DNA of 64,000 bases, taken from the NCBI GenBank assembly GCA_021234535.1, contig CM037846.1, positions 11,424,705 through 11,488,704 on the forward strand. Direction: 5' to 3'. The position numbers and the translations under genes are program-made. The DNA comes from Stichopus chloronotus (taxonomy: Eukaryota; Echinodermata; Holothuroidea; Aspidochirotida; Stichopodidae). This document shows, piece after piece, positions 45,401 to 56,730 of this stretch. The notes under the pieces were generated by a model that searched no databases, was not told the origin of the DNA, and saw only the letters and a list, made by a program, of their open reading frames with translations. Every line of letters begins with the position of its first letter. The stretch's first letter is position 1.

Positions 45401-48400
45401 GTCATGTTTAGGTGTGTTTTTAAGAGGCTAGGAGGATTCATTGTCAAAATCAGAATGACCTGGACGTATACTGTATATTATTTGTGAAAGTCAGTCCAAG
45501 TTCTAGGTGTATTTGAAGAGGCTAGAAGGATACGTGGTCAAGATTCCATCTGTAGGTAATCTCTTGTCGAGAATGACTCATCTTTTCGTACGTTGCTGTG
45601 AAAAAGCCAGAGGATATGCAGTCATATCATTGATATCTACTTAGGAGTCTATGCGGATACGCACTCAAGGTGACCGTGTAGCCTGGAAGCCAGTCCAAAT
45701 ACAGAACTTAATCTCGCGGGGTATTCTGCAATTGTGGCGAGCATTTTGTGTGGCAGTCATTTAGAGCAGGGAGTGGATGCAGATCTTATGACTGTCATTC
45801 CTTTGGCTTTAATATTCTTGTTGCTTTATGAGAGCATATTGTGGAAGTGGCCATGATCCCATGTATGAAAGATTAACAGAAGATTTCCACTCACTTTTCT
45901 GTTTCAGAGAAGGCCATTTCAACAAAGAAATAATTGAAAGAGAATTTGACCCTTCAGGAAATGGTTTACATGCTACAACACCATTGGTTGTAAGTAGGAC
46001 CTGAGCAAAGTATTTTTTCGGTACTGATTTAGATTCATGCCATGTCCAAGTGTAAAAGAATTTCACTAACTGTAGCTCCTAACCCTAACCTTGGATACAA
46101 CAATAAGTGTAGGGGAAGGAAGTTTGCAAACTCATTGAGATGGTATGGATTCTAAGTTGTGCCCAAACTTCTCAATCATGTACATCTGTGTATGACATTA
46201 TTTATTCTTAACTAAATCCAGCAGACACACTATAACAGATTCAACCTGATATTTGCATAGGTTGCTCGAAGTTACAACAGTTTAGTTGCAAGTTTGGCAG
46301 ACAATCTTTCTTCATCACAATCGTCTAGGTGGAGCTATAAACAATACCTGCCTGTGTAATAATGGCATAGTTGGTCTTTACCCAACATCTGCTTTGACAT
46401 ATTATATGATCGAGTTCAATTGCAAAATGAAAAATATAAACAGCTGCTTCGACTGAGAGAAAACTGGAGACCAATACCGATTGGTGACACAGTGTAGGGT
46501 CTTACTCTTCTAGATCTGGTTCATGTAGACCTGAGATTATGGCTTGATTGTCCTGCTTTTAGCCTTCTTCAAACACCTGCCCAGATAAAGATCATTTCCA
46601 TCATTATGTTAACAGGCAGATCTGGAGTTAGCTTATCTGGCAGCCATTGATAAGCCATTCAGAACCGTCTCCAAGAGGAAGAAGGTACGTATATGGGGCA
46701 GAAAAGATGATGAACGATCACAGACTGAATCTGTGACACCTCGTACCAAGATGGACACAAAACTCAAAGGAAGAGCTCAAAGGCAGGATGTAACTCGACT
46801 TTCTAGAAATTCAGAGATGACTTTGGTATGACTTTATAAAGATTTTAACTTTTGTTTCAGGCTCAGACATGTCAAGCAGTTTTCATAAATGAAGTAATTC
46901 TTGTAAAGGGGGAACCTGAAATGCGTGTATATAAACTATGCTGTCCCGTACTCAACTGGGATTGTGTAGCATGCAACAGAATGATGCCATTTGATATGTA
47001 TTCACCTTTGTGCCTCTTGGGGTCATAGTCAGGTGGTTGATGGGGAAGGGAGTTTAAGACTCATGTAATCCTTCACTTGCAAAATCTTCTAAGAAACGGG
47101 TCACTGAGGAATCTTTTAAGGCATTGACAGCAGTGCAGTTTATGGCAGGCATTACACATCCTCTGGCTGGAAACATTTTCCTCAGCTCCAGATGATAATG
47201 AACTTTGTGTGGCATGAGCGAATGGCCTCTAGTGGGTGTATACCGCTTGGCAAAAAATTTTCACGATCCACTTTCACAACACCAGTAAGGATTTTGAAGG
47301 TCTCAATTAAAATCTGCTTTAAGCCTTTTCATTCCCAGGGTAATAAGATTCAAACTCAGGAGTCTACGATGATAGAACAAATGTGTGGTACAGTAGTTAT
47401 TTGTTTGGAAACAAAATGGCTGTTTCAGTTTTTATGGTTTCCTTTATTTTACTTTATAGAGTGGTCTCTCCATAAATGACATTATTGATGTTCATCGATT
47501 TAGATGTCAAGGAGTACCCTTTGAACACACCCGAAAGGTACGTAGACTTCATCTGCGCTTGTTGATCATTGTTGCCGTAAGAGTTCGTGGGTCCCAGAGT
47601 GCTACAGTGGGATCTCTCATTCATTTCTAGCTCTGACAGTAGTGCACAGGGTTCTTGTACACCGATCACGTAGAATGAACATTCCTGCACAGTAAATCAC
47701 CCATGGAAGGAAAAAGTATGCGCAGGTGCGGTGGTGCACTAATCGTGCTGAAAGTTTCTTTCCAAAGCTACATTTCCACGTAATGATACCCCTTTTCTCT
47801 GTCCTTGTTGGTGTCAAAAAGAAGTCAAGAATGCACACTAACTAGGGAAAATCTTTACCAAAAGTATTCAACAGTGAGGTGGTAATAGTTTGGCTTTAAT
47901 TCACCATTGCATGGTCTTTTTTGATGTGTGTATAAACTTCCTTGCTATCCAGAGAACTTGGTAATATGGTACCATTCATCATTGCATCATGTGCAGTTAA
48001 CACTGTAACCTTGTTTTTTTTTTTTTAAAAGATTTTTGCTAGATATTATTCACGCCTTTCATTTCATGTGTAACATTGTATCCATTGTCAAAACACATGC
48101 TTGACTCAAGTTCACTTTAGCCTATTTCTCCCATTTTTTTTTGTTATTGTTTTCGAAAAATTAATTTAGGTTTCAAATCTGTGTTATTGTATTGCTAGGA
48201 TTTGGTATACCCTTGAATTTTTAAAGGATATGAGTGAGTTGCAAGTTTGGTTGGTCATTCTTATAGCAATCCTGTTATTGTACAATGCCTTTATTCTTTC
48301 TGTCTTAAATTTGGAAAAAATAATTGCACCTGTTTACCTTTTCTACTTATTTTTTGTTCTCAATTGTTGAAGGGAAAAGTCCCTCATGTTTCACACCATG

Positions 48401-50434
48401 TGCAGGCCTACCTCAATGCCGGGGAAGCGTTGCGATTTTCCAGAGAGAGGGATGAACGTAAACTGGCAAGAGAGTACAAGGCCAGATGCAGGAAACTCAA
48501 AGAGAAGAACTTGCCAGATGGGTATGACTTGTCCAGTCATGTCAAATGTCAACATTTGATGGTGTTTTGTATTGTTCTGGTTGCAAATCGAATGGTGGTT
48601 GCTATGAAAAAAGTTTAATCCCTCCATATTTGTTCAAAAGATCATAGGACATCTTGTACTGGACTACAGTTTGGTCTTAAAGGGTGAATTTGCTAACAGT
48701 ACCACAGCAACTAGAAAGTGGTCAGACTCGTGTATTGTGGGTACAATAATACACTCTCATCCCTTTGATATTAATTTTGAAATGGTGGTAGTGGGGACAG
48801 GAAAAAAAAGCAACTTGATGCAAATATCCTCCATTTGTAATCGTTTGACGACTCATCAGAAAAACAAGGCTTGAAATAAAGAAGTAGTCATAAGTTGGAG
48901 GATTCATAACTCGGACATGCTTAGTTAAGCTACTTAACAAATCTCCTTGAGTTATTGATCTGCACTGAACTAGAACCGTTGCTTTGTATGTAAAGAATGA
49001 TTAAATGTCAAATAGAACTGCCTTATTAATTTTCTTTTCTCTATTTTGAATACAGGGATCACAGACAAAAAAGATCTGAAATACGTTCTCCACAGTCTTT
49101 GATTGACTTTCGGCACGTGCCCTTGAACACAGGGCCAGCGGAGCGTACCGTAGGTGAGTTTGATAGCTGTTGCTCATACTCGTAACGTGTTGCATGTAAG
49201 TCGTAATTTTTTCACTTTGGTAGAGCATCCTGTCATAGTTACAACTCCACCAATCCTCAAACCTTCAATTTAAAATCTTTTTGAGATAGTGCCAACTTGT
49301 GAATGCCATCATTTCCAACTTTCAGGCAGAAAATCAGACAAGCTAAATGTGAAGACCAGAAACACACAAAAGAAGAGATCACCAAAAATTGCTAGATTTG
49401 AACCTCCATGCCAATTGAACTTACTGAGTGACAGTGAGTCACAAACTTTCAGTGTTCGAGAGTTTTTTGTCCGCAAAGAGAGTGGAATGCTTCCAGTTGA
49501 TTTAGGGTCATCTTCAGAGGAAGAAAATCACATGAATGTGACCATGCCAGACCGCTCCAAAGAGACAAATGGAAGCTTGGTTGGGGTTGGCAGTGGTGGG
49601 GAGCCAACTCAGGAGAAGAATCTAAATGAAGAGGGTAAAAGTAAAGTGCACCTTGATGGTGAGAAACAAGAGATGACAACGAAAAGAGATGGAGGAAAGC
49701 AGGAGGCAGTCTTTGATGCTGGAACTAATATGCATTCAGACTCACAAGTCCCGCAATCTGATGGAACAAGTTTCACGCCCACATCAGAAGAGAGCAGCTG
49801 TCAACGAAAGATCGAGGGTGATTCCATCGGGACAGATTCACTCGAAGATTATGAAGTATGCGACTCAGAAAACTTAATAGTCCCTTCTGCGCTCAGCGAC
49901 AAGAGTAGTTCGACTTTGGGTTCTCCCTCTGGTAGGAGAAGGGAAGGCAGACCGCAGACTGCTTCTTATAGACCAAATGAGTCACCTGATGAACCATGGA
50001 ACCATTCACAGAGTAGGACCAGAATGTCACCACAGAGTTCGGTGGACAGTTCCATTACCGCTAGGAACAGTGATGTTGGAGTTGAGAACGAAATGGTGGT
50101 TGACGATGGCAGAGACCCCGACCTGAGGTCGGAAGGATCACATCATTCACATGGCTCCATAGGGGATGCCTCTAGCCTGATTGACGAACCTAGCATCAAG
50201 AGCTTGTCGTTGCAAGATACGTTCAGTGGAAGTTACAGTCTGGACTTCGAGGATGACGACGATGAGAGCTCTGCATTTGACACCGTGAGCTACCACAGCA
50301 GGACAAGGAGCAGAAGCGGATTTATCAGCATTCCCAACGAGATCGGTATGACTGGGAGCAGAGGGTCGGCCTCCAGAAATAGTGACAGAACTGAAGAATA
50401 CATAAGAACAGAAAGTGTATTATCTCTCAGGTAG
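42427..50434 (+). CDS. Uncharacterised protein, about 8 exons, about 616 aa
   Basis: I do not recognise the family. Exons: 42427-42470, 42883-about 42963, 45908-45989, 46616-46825 (or 46684), 47460-47537, 48373-48521, 49056-49153, 49326-50434. Apart from the unresolved exon-2 end, all junctions and phases agree. The protein starts MEEKIKITRLVRKRL and has a compact charged region (SINDIIDVHRFRCQGVPFEH, then AYLNAGEALRFSRERDERK and REYKARCRKLKEK, probably helical). About 350 residues of low-complexity Ser/Glu/Asp sequence follow, ending in the acidic cluster SYSLDFEDDDDES and an SRTRSRS stretch. No signal peptide or membrane segment. It shares a 292-bp divergent promoter with shugoshin. Soluble, largely disordered; no function is proposed. 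Confidence 0.75.
42883..42963 (+). CDS. Uncharacterised gene, exon 2 (3' end disturbed by a LINE)
   Basis: Acceptor gttattag gives PNQAPKAKRMKVDLDRCPHK and SPKGLL. The frame stays open into the LINE and stops at 43042. The donor AC|gtgtgg after 42963 gives the phase required by exon 3. The original donor was probably GTT|gtgaac, now displaced to 44758 by the insertion. The end coordinate is inference. Confidence 0.5.
42962..44752 (-). mobile_element. 5'-truncated LINE (non-LTR retrotransposon) with a 583-codon RT frame
   Basis: The open frame 44737-42986 encodes the C-terminal half of a Jockey/CR1-group ORF2. The RT motifs appear in order: KATGPDSIPARILK, LPIFKKGD, NYRPVSLTS, QHGFRRGRSCETQL, DFSKAFDVPHRRLL, GVPQGTVLGPLLFLVYINDL, the catalytic box FVDD, then HPYLGVELS and the C-terminal SIWDPYRS and PLWNHLPPELKSA. 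The endonuclease domain is absent. The frame is uninterrupted, so the copy is young, yet the box reads FVDD instead of FADD and one residue is missing in DFSKAFD(T)VPH. A GTTGTTG copy lies at each end (42955-42961 and 44753-44759), a probable target duplication. Confidence 0.85.
44760..45907. other. Remainder of intron 2 of the uncharacterised gene
   Basis: No coding or repeat feature recognised, apart from loosely repeated phrases of the type AGGCTA-AAGGATA in 45180-45660. Confidence 0.5.
45908..45989 (+). CDS. Uncharacterised gene, exon 3
   Basis: 82 nt, acceptor tgtttcag and donor GTT|gtaagt. It encodes EGHFNKEIIEREFDPSGNGL and ends after a complete codon. Confidence 0.7.
46616..46825 (+). 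CDS. Uncharacterised gene, exon 4 (two possible donors)
   Basis: Acceptor taacag, phase 0. It encodes ADLELAYLAAIDKPFRTVSK. It may end at AAG|gtacgt (46684, the stronger donor) or at TTG|gtatga (46825). Both keep the frame, so a 47-residue basic segment could be optional. Confidence 0.65.
47460..47537 (+). CDS. Uncharacterised gene, exon 5
   Basis: 78 nt, acceptor ttatag and donor AAG|gtacgt. It encodes SGLSINDIIDVHRFRCQGVP and a few further residues; phase 0 at both ends. Confidence 0.7.
48373..48521 (+). CDS. Uncharacterised gene, exon 6
   Basis: 149 nt, acceptor gttgaag and donor GG|gtatga. It encodes a basic, probably helical segment with AYLNAGEALRFSRERDERK and RCRKLKEKNLPDG. Confidence 0.7.
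49056..49153 (+). CDS. Uncharacterised gene, exon 7
   Basis: 98 nt, acceptor tacag and donor GTAG|gtgagt. It encodes DHRQKRSEIRSPQSLIDFRH and a short continuation; 1 nt in, 1 nt out. Confidence 0.7.
49326..50434 (+). CDS. Uncharacterised gene, last exon
   Basis: 1109 nt from acceptor tttcag to TAG. The ATG at 49289 that opens the frame lies upstream of the acceptor and is intronic. The product is Ser/Glu/Asp-rich and disordered, with acidic DFEDDDDE and a Ser/Arg tail ending SVLSLR. AATAAA occurs at 50453 and at 50809. CAG|gtagca overlaps the stop, so a further exon cannot be fully excluded. Confidence 0.8.
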
Positions 50435-51559
50435 CAGATGATTTTGGTAGCAAATAAATTCAGGTAGGGAATGAATGAATGAATGAATGCTTTGACTATT
50501 CATCAGTTCCCCAGTAAATGAGGCTTTTAAGAAGTGTTTTCCTGTAAATCTTGATTACTCAACCAGCCCAAGTGTTGCATCCTCTCAGAAATGCTAAACC
50601 AGTGGCTGTGAATGCCGTTTATAATGATGACATTCAAAGGCTATAGAACCGATTTGGAAGTGGCTGGATTTCTATGCTAAGCAGTCGGTCAGTCAGGGAA
50701 AGACAGGGAGAACTGTTAGTTGAGGAGTTTGGTAATAATTGGGTTGGGCTTGGCCTTATGCTGTGTTTGTCTGTAAAAGGATAGGAACAGACACAGCATT
50801 AAGAAGAAAATAAAAACAAACAACCCCAAGAAGGGCACTATGGTAACTTGGATGAAGGTCATTTTAAGTGTAGTCATATAGTCGTAACCAAGGTTAATCC
50901 ATGTCCCTGTAACATTTGGGCCCCATTTTGTCCATAAGAATGCTGATCAGCCAAAGGCACCTGACTACCATAGTGCTAACCCACTAACATTGTAAAATAT
51001 AAGATAAAATCAACTTCATTGAACTCAACAGGGGTAACTGAATGCTGTCATAAACACATTAAACAGACAACACTGCACAAGAACAATCTACAAATTAAGT
51101 GAGAAAGCAGAAAAATGTACAGAGATAAAGAAAACAAAACCTTAAAACATAGCAAAAGGATATAACTAGGGTAAATGGGATAAAAGTGTCAACAAAGGTT
51201 CAAAGGTTGCAGGATCAAGAACATTTAAAATTCAGATTGTGGAGTTTGATGCATTCGGGGATAAATGCAGAGAGATGTCTATTAGTATAAGCACACAGCA
51301 GCCTCATCCTACCACTTTGGGATATCACTGCATTGTTAATAATTGCATGAAGGGGGTGGTTATCATTGTGTCAAACATTGTCAAGTTTGACTGCGAGAAG
51401 TTCATGGTAGGATGTGGCCATAGTTGGCTGAGTTATAAGCTGTAGCAAAACTATCCCTTTCTGCATGTAACAATCTATGGCCCATGTAGTCCATTCTGTA
51501 GTTGGACCCACAAATGTTGAACACTGCAAAAGGTTCCACAACCACAATGTTAATTTGAC

Positions 51560-52060
51560 AAACCTTCCACATTGTAAAGCAAAAAATGCAGGTTGTTCAG
51601 GCTTACTAGTCCCTATGGGACCAATAATCCTGAACAATCCAAAGGAACCACTACCATAGTAGTAATGTGACACAATTTGAACTTAATGCCATAGGGGAAT
51701 TCTGTAGGAGAAGAAGCATTTTGCATGATTTCATAAAATGGACTTTTGGGTCCCCAAAATCTTGAACACTCCAAAGGCACCACTACCATAGTAGTAAAGT
51801 GACATAACCTCAGTTTACTACTATGCCATCTGTAGGAGAGGAACCATTTGGCGTACTTGCATAAAGTGGGCTCTTTAGTCCGCTTTGTGGCCCACGTGGG
51901 ACCTTAATGCTCAAATTTTCTACAGTGGCTGATGGCTCATAACCCAAGGATCTTTGCCACCAGCTTTCAAGAAACTGCATCAAAGATTGAGAGGGAGTAA
52001 TCGATGGTACTATTTTGAGCAAATAGATAGAAAACTTTATCACAATAGCTTACACCATTT
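51560..52060 (+). repeat. Minisatellite family D, array 1
   Basis: Imperfect units about 127-150 bp long carry TGTAGGAGARGAAGC or a variant, then ATAAAATGGACTTTTGGGTCC and a CCAAAGGCACCACTACCATAG block. Related phrases begin as early as 50905. Units resemble those at 57590-58000. Confidence 0.6.
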
Positions 52061-52394
52061 ACTTAGTGTGAGCAAAGATGTTTAGTTAACGGGGTTACAT
52101 CAGTACTCTAGCAGTCTAGCCTATTTAATGACTACATTGATGGTCCATACAAGCATCCATAGCATGAAAGTCTGGTAGGATCAGTGACCAAACCGACAGT
52201 ACCACACAGTGCAACACTGAGAGTCAACCGTGCCCTGTACACTGTCACTACACTATAGTTTACAGCCATTTCTAGAGGCAGTACACAGTAGCTCAATATT
52301 AACATAATATTACTGCTTTGGGCTAAAATAAGCCCCTGTGCTTGGGCCTCTGGCTTAACCTCTGCCAAAACAAATCAATTTTGTCTTCCCACCA

Positions 52395-52640
52395 TAATGC
52401 ATCTATATACCAAGTGTAAAAATTTGTCCAAGATTTCGAACTTGAGATATAGTGTTCAAAACATTTTCAAACTTTTGCCCACCCCAGTGTGACCTTTGAC
52501 CTCCACTAGGAACAAAAGGGCACACCTACTTGATATGGCAAGCCTACATACCAAGTTTGACTTTCATTCAACTATTCCCCATTGAGCTAGAGCATACCCA
52601 TGGTCATAGGCATTCACACACGCACACACACATACACCAA
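52395..52640 (+). repeat. Isolated remnant of the 145-bp minisatellite with CA-rich end
   Basis: One to two diverged units with GTGACCTTTGACCTCCACT (DR1 at 52490-52502), followed by a CACACACGCACACACACATACAC-type tail as in the complete elements. Confidence 0.65.
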
Positions 52641-53786
52641 CCTGACTGCATAGGTTGCTTCACTGATGAAAGGAACCAAAAGTTTCAAAACCTCTCTCTC
52701 GAGTTGAGTTCTGTATGTGTTCAGAATTTGAGTTCTGCTTGCAAGTCCTTATAGCCTGAAGCAAACATCAAAACCTTCATAACCGATTCTTCAAATGCCT
52801 GTTCTACTGACATTTCGATTGGAGCATTACGCAAGCATGAGGCTAGGTATGAGTTTCCTCGATGGAATTTGCAAAGTAACAAATTTCATGTAAGAAATAT
52901 CGAAAATCCCGCCAAGAGGTGGTGGCATGTTGTGCCAAGTTGTAACACTGGGTAATGCACATACCTATAGGCTTAGGCTAGGATTCCATGCGCATAGGGG
53001 TAACTAAATAAATTGTTGAAGTGTCCAGTGGTTACCCGCACACCGGCGTTTCGTGGTTAAATGAACACTAATGCACTAAGGACGCTGGTGTGCGTCATGC
53101 GTCATAGCAGGTGGGATCTTGTAAAAGGGATTACAACTCGTTAGGTAAGCGAAAGGGACAGAAGGGCCGTTCTGATTGTGGGACATTGTATTGGCTGCTG
53201 TAAATAATGTGAATGCAGTATAAGGGGAGAATTCCATTTAGTGCATCCATTAATTTGTTGAATATAAAGTAGAAATTAAACCATAAGTATTTGATGATAA
53301 AAATGATTTTGTTTGACTATCGTTACTCCGTCCATTGTCTCTCTGAAACTGAGAGAAACAGTTCACCTTCCATTTACGGGATGTTATGATTTTTGACGAG
53401 GCCGTGATGAAATTTTTTTTTTCATGAGGCTGTCATGAAAGCAACTTGTGCATATATTTTCCATTAGTTGTTCTTCTAGTTCACTTGCCATGACTCAATG
53501 ATGAGAGAAAAATATGTTTCTTGATATTAACTTATGTTATATTTATCTTCCTTTTTATAAGAAATATAATACATGTATATATGGCTGCAGAGTCATATGT
53601 GTTCTAATCTTTTTGTTACTTTCTCAACTACAGAACATAAGAACTAGTACACAGTGTTCGCACTGGGTCCAAACTTCCGACCAAGGTACGCTAGGTACAT
53701 AGTCCTACATGCCTTTTGCTCTGTTTATTGATATAACACCATGTATCAGACTCCTGGGTACATGGGCATGGAACCTAAAAGAAAAA

Positions 53787-55280
53787 CCAGAAAGCCAAAA
53801 GGCTTTGCGATTCCTTGCTACGTGGTTATATTATGACAAGCATGAATTATCCACATGACAAGTATGAGATCAACAGCAGTTACTGGTCTTGAAACACCAC
53901 ATTAATAAGCCTTTAACCCAAATAACCTTTATTTTGGTGACCTCCAATGACATTTGACGTCCACTAAAAGCAATAGGGATCACCTATCCAGTATGGGGAA
54001 CCCACACATCAAGTATGATGTCAGCCAACATTACCCTTCTGGAGATAATGTGTTAGCAAGGTTTCACCTCGGGTGACCTCAAACGACCTTTGACCTCCAC
54101 AAAAAACAATAGGAGTCATCTACTAAATATGACTAATCCACACACCAAGTATGACATCAGTCACACTTACCCTTCTGGAGATATTGTGTTTACAATGTGT
54201 TTACAGTTTGACCTAGGGTAACCTCAAATGACCTTCATCCTCCATCAAAAGCAATTGGGATCATCTACTCAATATCAACAACCCACATACCAAGTATGAC
54301 ATCAGTCACAGTTACCGTTCTTGAGATATTGTGTTTACAAGGTTTTCACATTTTGACCTCTGGTGACCTCAAATGACCTTTGACCTCCACCAAAAACAAT
54401 AAGGATCATCTACTCAATATGACCAACCCACACACCTAGTATGACATTAGTTACACTTACCCTTCTGGAGATATTGTTTACAGGGTTTTCACATTTTGAC
54501 CTCCGGTGACGTCAAATGACCTTTGACTTCTACCAAAAACAATAGGGATCATCTACTTAATATGACCAACACACACACCAAGTATGACAACAGTCACAGT
54601 TACCGTTCTTGAGATATTGTGTTTACAAGGTTTTCACATTTTGACCTCTGGTGACCTCAAATGACCTTTGACCTCCACCAACAACAACAGGGATCTTCTA
54701 CTCAATATGACCAACCCACACACCCAAGTATGATATCAGTCACAGTTACCCTTCTGAAGATATTGTGTTTACAAAGTTTTTACATTTTGACCTCTGGTAA
54801 CCTCAAATGACCTTCGACCTCCACCAAAAACAATAAGGATCATCTACTCAATATGACCAACCCACACAGTAAGTATGACATTAGTCACAGTTACCCTTCT
54901 GGAGATACTGTGTTTACAAGGTTTTTCCAGTTTGACCTCCGGTGACCTCAAATGACTTTTGACCTCCACCAAAAACAATAGGGATCATCTACCTAATATG
55001 ACCAACCCACACACCAGGTATGACATCAGTCACAGTTACCGTTCTTGAGATATCGTGTTTACAAGGTTTTCACATTTTGACCTCTGGTGACCTCAAATGA
55101 CTTTTGACCTCCACCAAAAACAATAGGGATCATCTACTCAATATGACCAACCTACACACCAAGTATGAGATCAGTCATGGTTACCCTTCTTGAGATATCG
55201 TGTTTACAAGAAGTGTCACATACACACACACGCACACACACGACATCACCATCGCATAGATGCCTTCGGCAAGGAATCAA
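53787..55280 (-). mobile_element. Helentron-like non-autonomous element 1 with 145-bp tandem core
   Basis: Reading on the - strand: subterminal GATTCCTTGC (55278-55269), a TG-rich microsatellite (55240-55219), about 9 tandem units of about 145 bp, then subterminal GCAAGGAATC (53818-53809), the palindrome AAAGCCTTTTGGCTTT (53806-53791) and a terminal CTGG (53790-53787). Short subterminal inverted repeats, microsatellite, minisatellite of about 150 bp and 3' palindrome match the described layout of Helentron-associated elements (the DINE-1 and Pearl type). No protein is encoded. Confidence 0.7.
53930..55210 (+). repeat. 145-bp minisatellite array 3 (about 9 units)
   Basis: Starts of the TGACCTCTGG block fall at about 54209, 54354, 54498, 54642, 54788, 54933 and 55078, a period of 143-146 bp. 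Each unit has a receptor-like half-site block, CAATAGGGATCATCTACT, ACACACCAAGTATGACATCA and GAGATATTGTGTTTACAAGG. Confidence 0.92.
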
Positions 55281-55304
55281 AAAAACATTCTGCATGGAAA
55301 AAGT

Positions 55305-55690
55305 AACATTTTAAAACTGGAATATGAGTTGGAAATTTGTCACTGAAAGTCAAATTCCATGGATAATGTCATAGCCACTACAAAATAACATTGTTTAAGC
55401 CCCCTGCTATTTTTGCATCTTGAATATTCACATCCATTTTAAAATGGTCTGTTTGATTTCAAGTAACAGTGATTCACTGCTATGCTTTCTTGGAGAGTCT
55501 GAATTTTGTAGGGCCAACATAAACATCAAGAAAATAACATCATATTCAAATATCTGGAAAATGAGTGTATAGTTCTCTTTCAGGCTTTGTGACATGTGAC
55601 CTTTTCTTCTACTTTCCCTTCCCTGAAGCACTGATGAAGAACAAAGGTAGATTACAAGTACAACTCATATTCCAGTTTTAAGGTTCTTTT
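55305..55690 (-). repeat. Dispersed repeat family B, copy 2
   Basis: Reverse complement of the family B copy at 5185-5590. It begins about 25 bp beyond the end of Helentron-like element 1, so the element may have inserted beside or into it. Confidence 0.75.
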
Positions 55691-56601
55691 CTCAGAGGTA
55701 ACAATAAACGTTGGTGGAACTTTGGATCCAGATAGTAATTTCCAAACAGAATCCTGACCTTGTCAGATGACAATGTGCAAACACTACTAGTAAAGTGAGA
55801 TGACGTCTTAATGCAAACTGAAGCAAAAAGAAATAAAGTAAACAATGCAACAAGCCCAAGGTGATAGCATAATTAGCCTGCAAGTTGAAGCAAATCTATA
55901 CAGGAAAATATTTCACAGAATACATTGATTCTTCTACAGTAGACACACTAGCATAACATATGTATATATCAAGGTGGTGCATATCTGGTGTTTCACCAAA
56001 TGCCTAAATGTTAAGGGCAGTGCTAGTAAGGGCTTAGGGTGAAGTGTCTTCTAAATTGTTACATCATCTTTATCAAACAGAAAGGTTTGCATGGGCCATG
56101 TCCCTTCGATGATGATCACATGCTGTAGCTGCAATGATGTGTTGAGAGTGCATATTTGGTTGTCAATGGAACTTCTCTTTCATGAACAGTCCAGAGTTTA
56201 CCTTCCGTTTTCAAGAAAGTCAAAACATGAGGCGTGAAACATATGGCAATGTAAATGACTACATTCATACATTTAGAAATAATTACCAACATTACTTAAG
56301 GACGTCTTCAAAGGCCCATACAACATGCAGGTTTTCTGGTTCGAGTCCTTGGGACTTTTGTAATGGTGCTTTCCTGAAGTTATGTTGCAAAATTCCCAAA
56401 CGATGTACTTGTTCGATTGTTCTGGTTAGAACCACTGTTAGTATCATTCTTCCGTCACCTCTGTCAGCAGTGACGCATAAAAAAAAAAAAAAATCATGAA
56501 TTTTCATTGCAAGTGCCTGGGAATGGTTTAAAATTGCCGCATAATTTTCAAGGTCATAGCAGCTGCGCGGAATTTTCTCGAACGAGTTTGGGCGGCGAGG
56601 C

Positions 56602-56730
56602 TCATTTATCGACCACTTCCCACAGGTTTGACAAAGTGAATCCATCTTTCAGCTTCTCTATTGCAAGGCCAAGTTCTTCTGAAAACACAGGTGGTCTATC
56701 TTTTTCCTTGTTGCCATCTGCAAAATATGC
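56602..56730 (-). CDS. BBS5: BBS5 last exon
   Basis: 129 nt, acceptor cttccag, ending TGA at 56604-56602. It encodes [40 protein letters not shown] and DK, the conserved C-terminus. Confidence 0.95.
   Translation of the reverse strand, partial: AYFADGNKEKDRPPVFSEELGLAIEKLKDGFTLSNLWEVVDK

Larger units (their letters stand above)
50435..56601. other. Convergent intergenic region
   Basis: Lies between the 3' ends of the uncharacterised gene and BBS5. It is almost entirely repeats (family D minisatellite, a partial 145-bp unit, a Helentron-like element, family B). No exon supported. Confidence 0.6.

Noticed and set aside
46079..46092. Telomere-like CCTAACCCTAACC
   Set aside because: Only about two hexamer copies; chance.
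53930..55210. Regular direct repeats resembling a CRISPR array
   Set aside because: Unit is about 145 bp with no repeat/spacer alternation, in an animal genome; it is a minisatellite.
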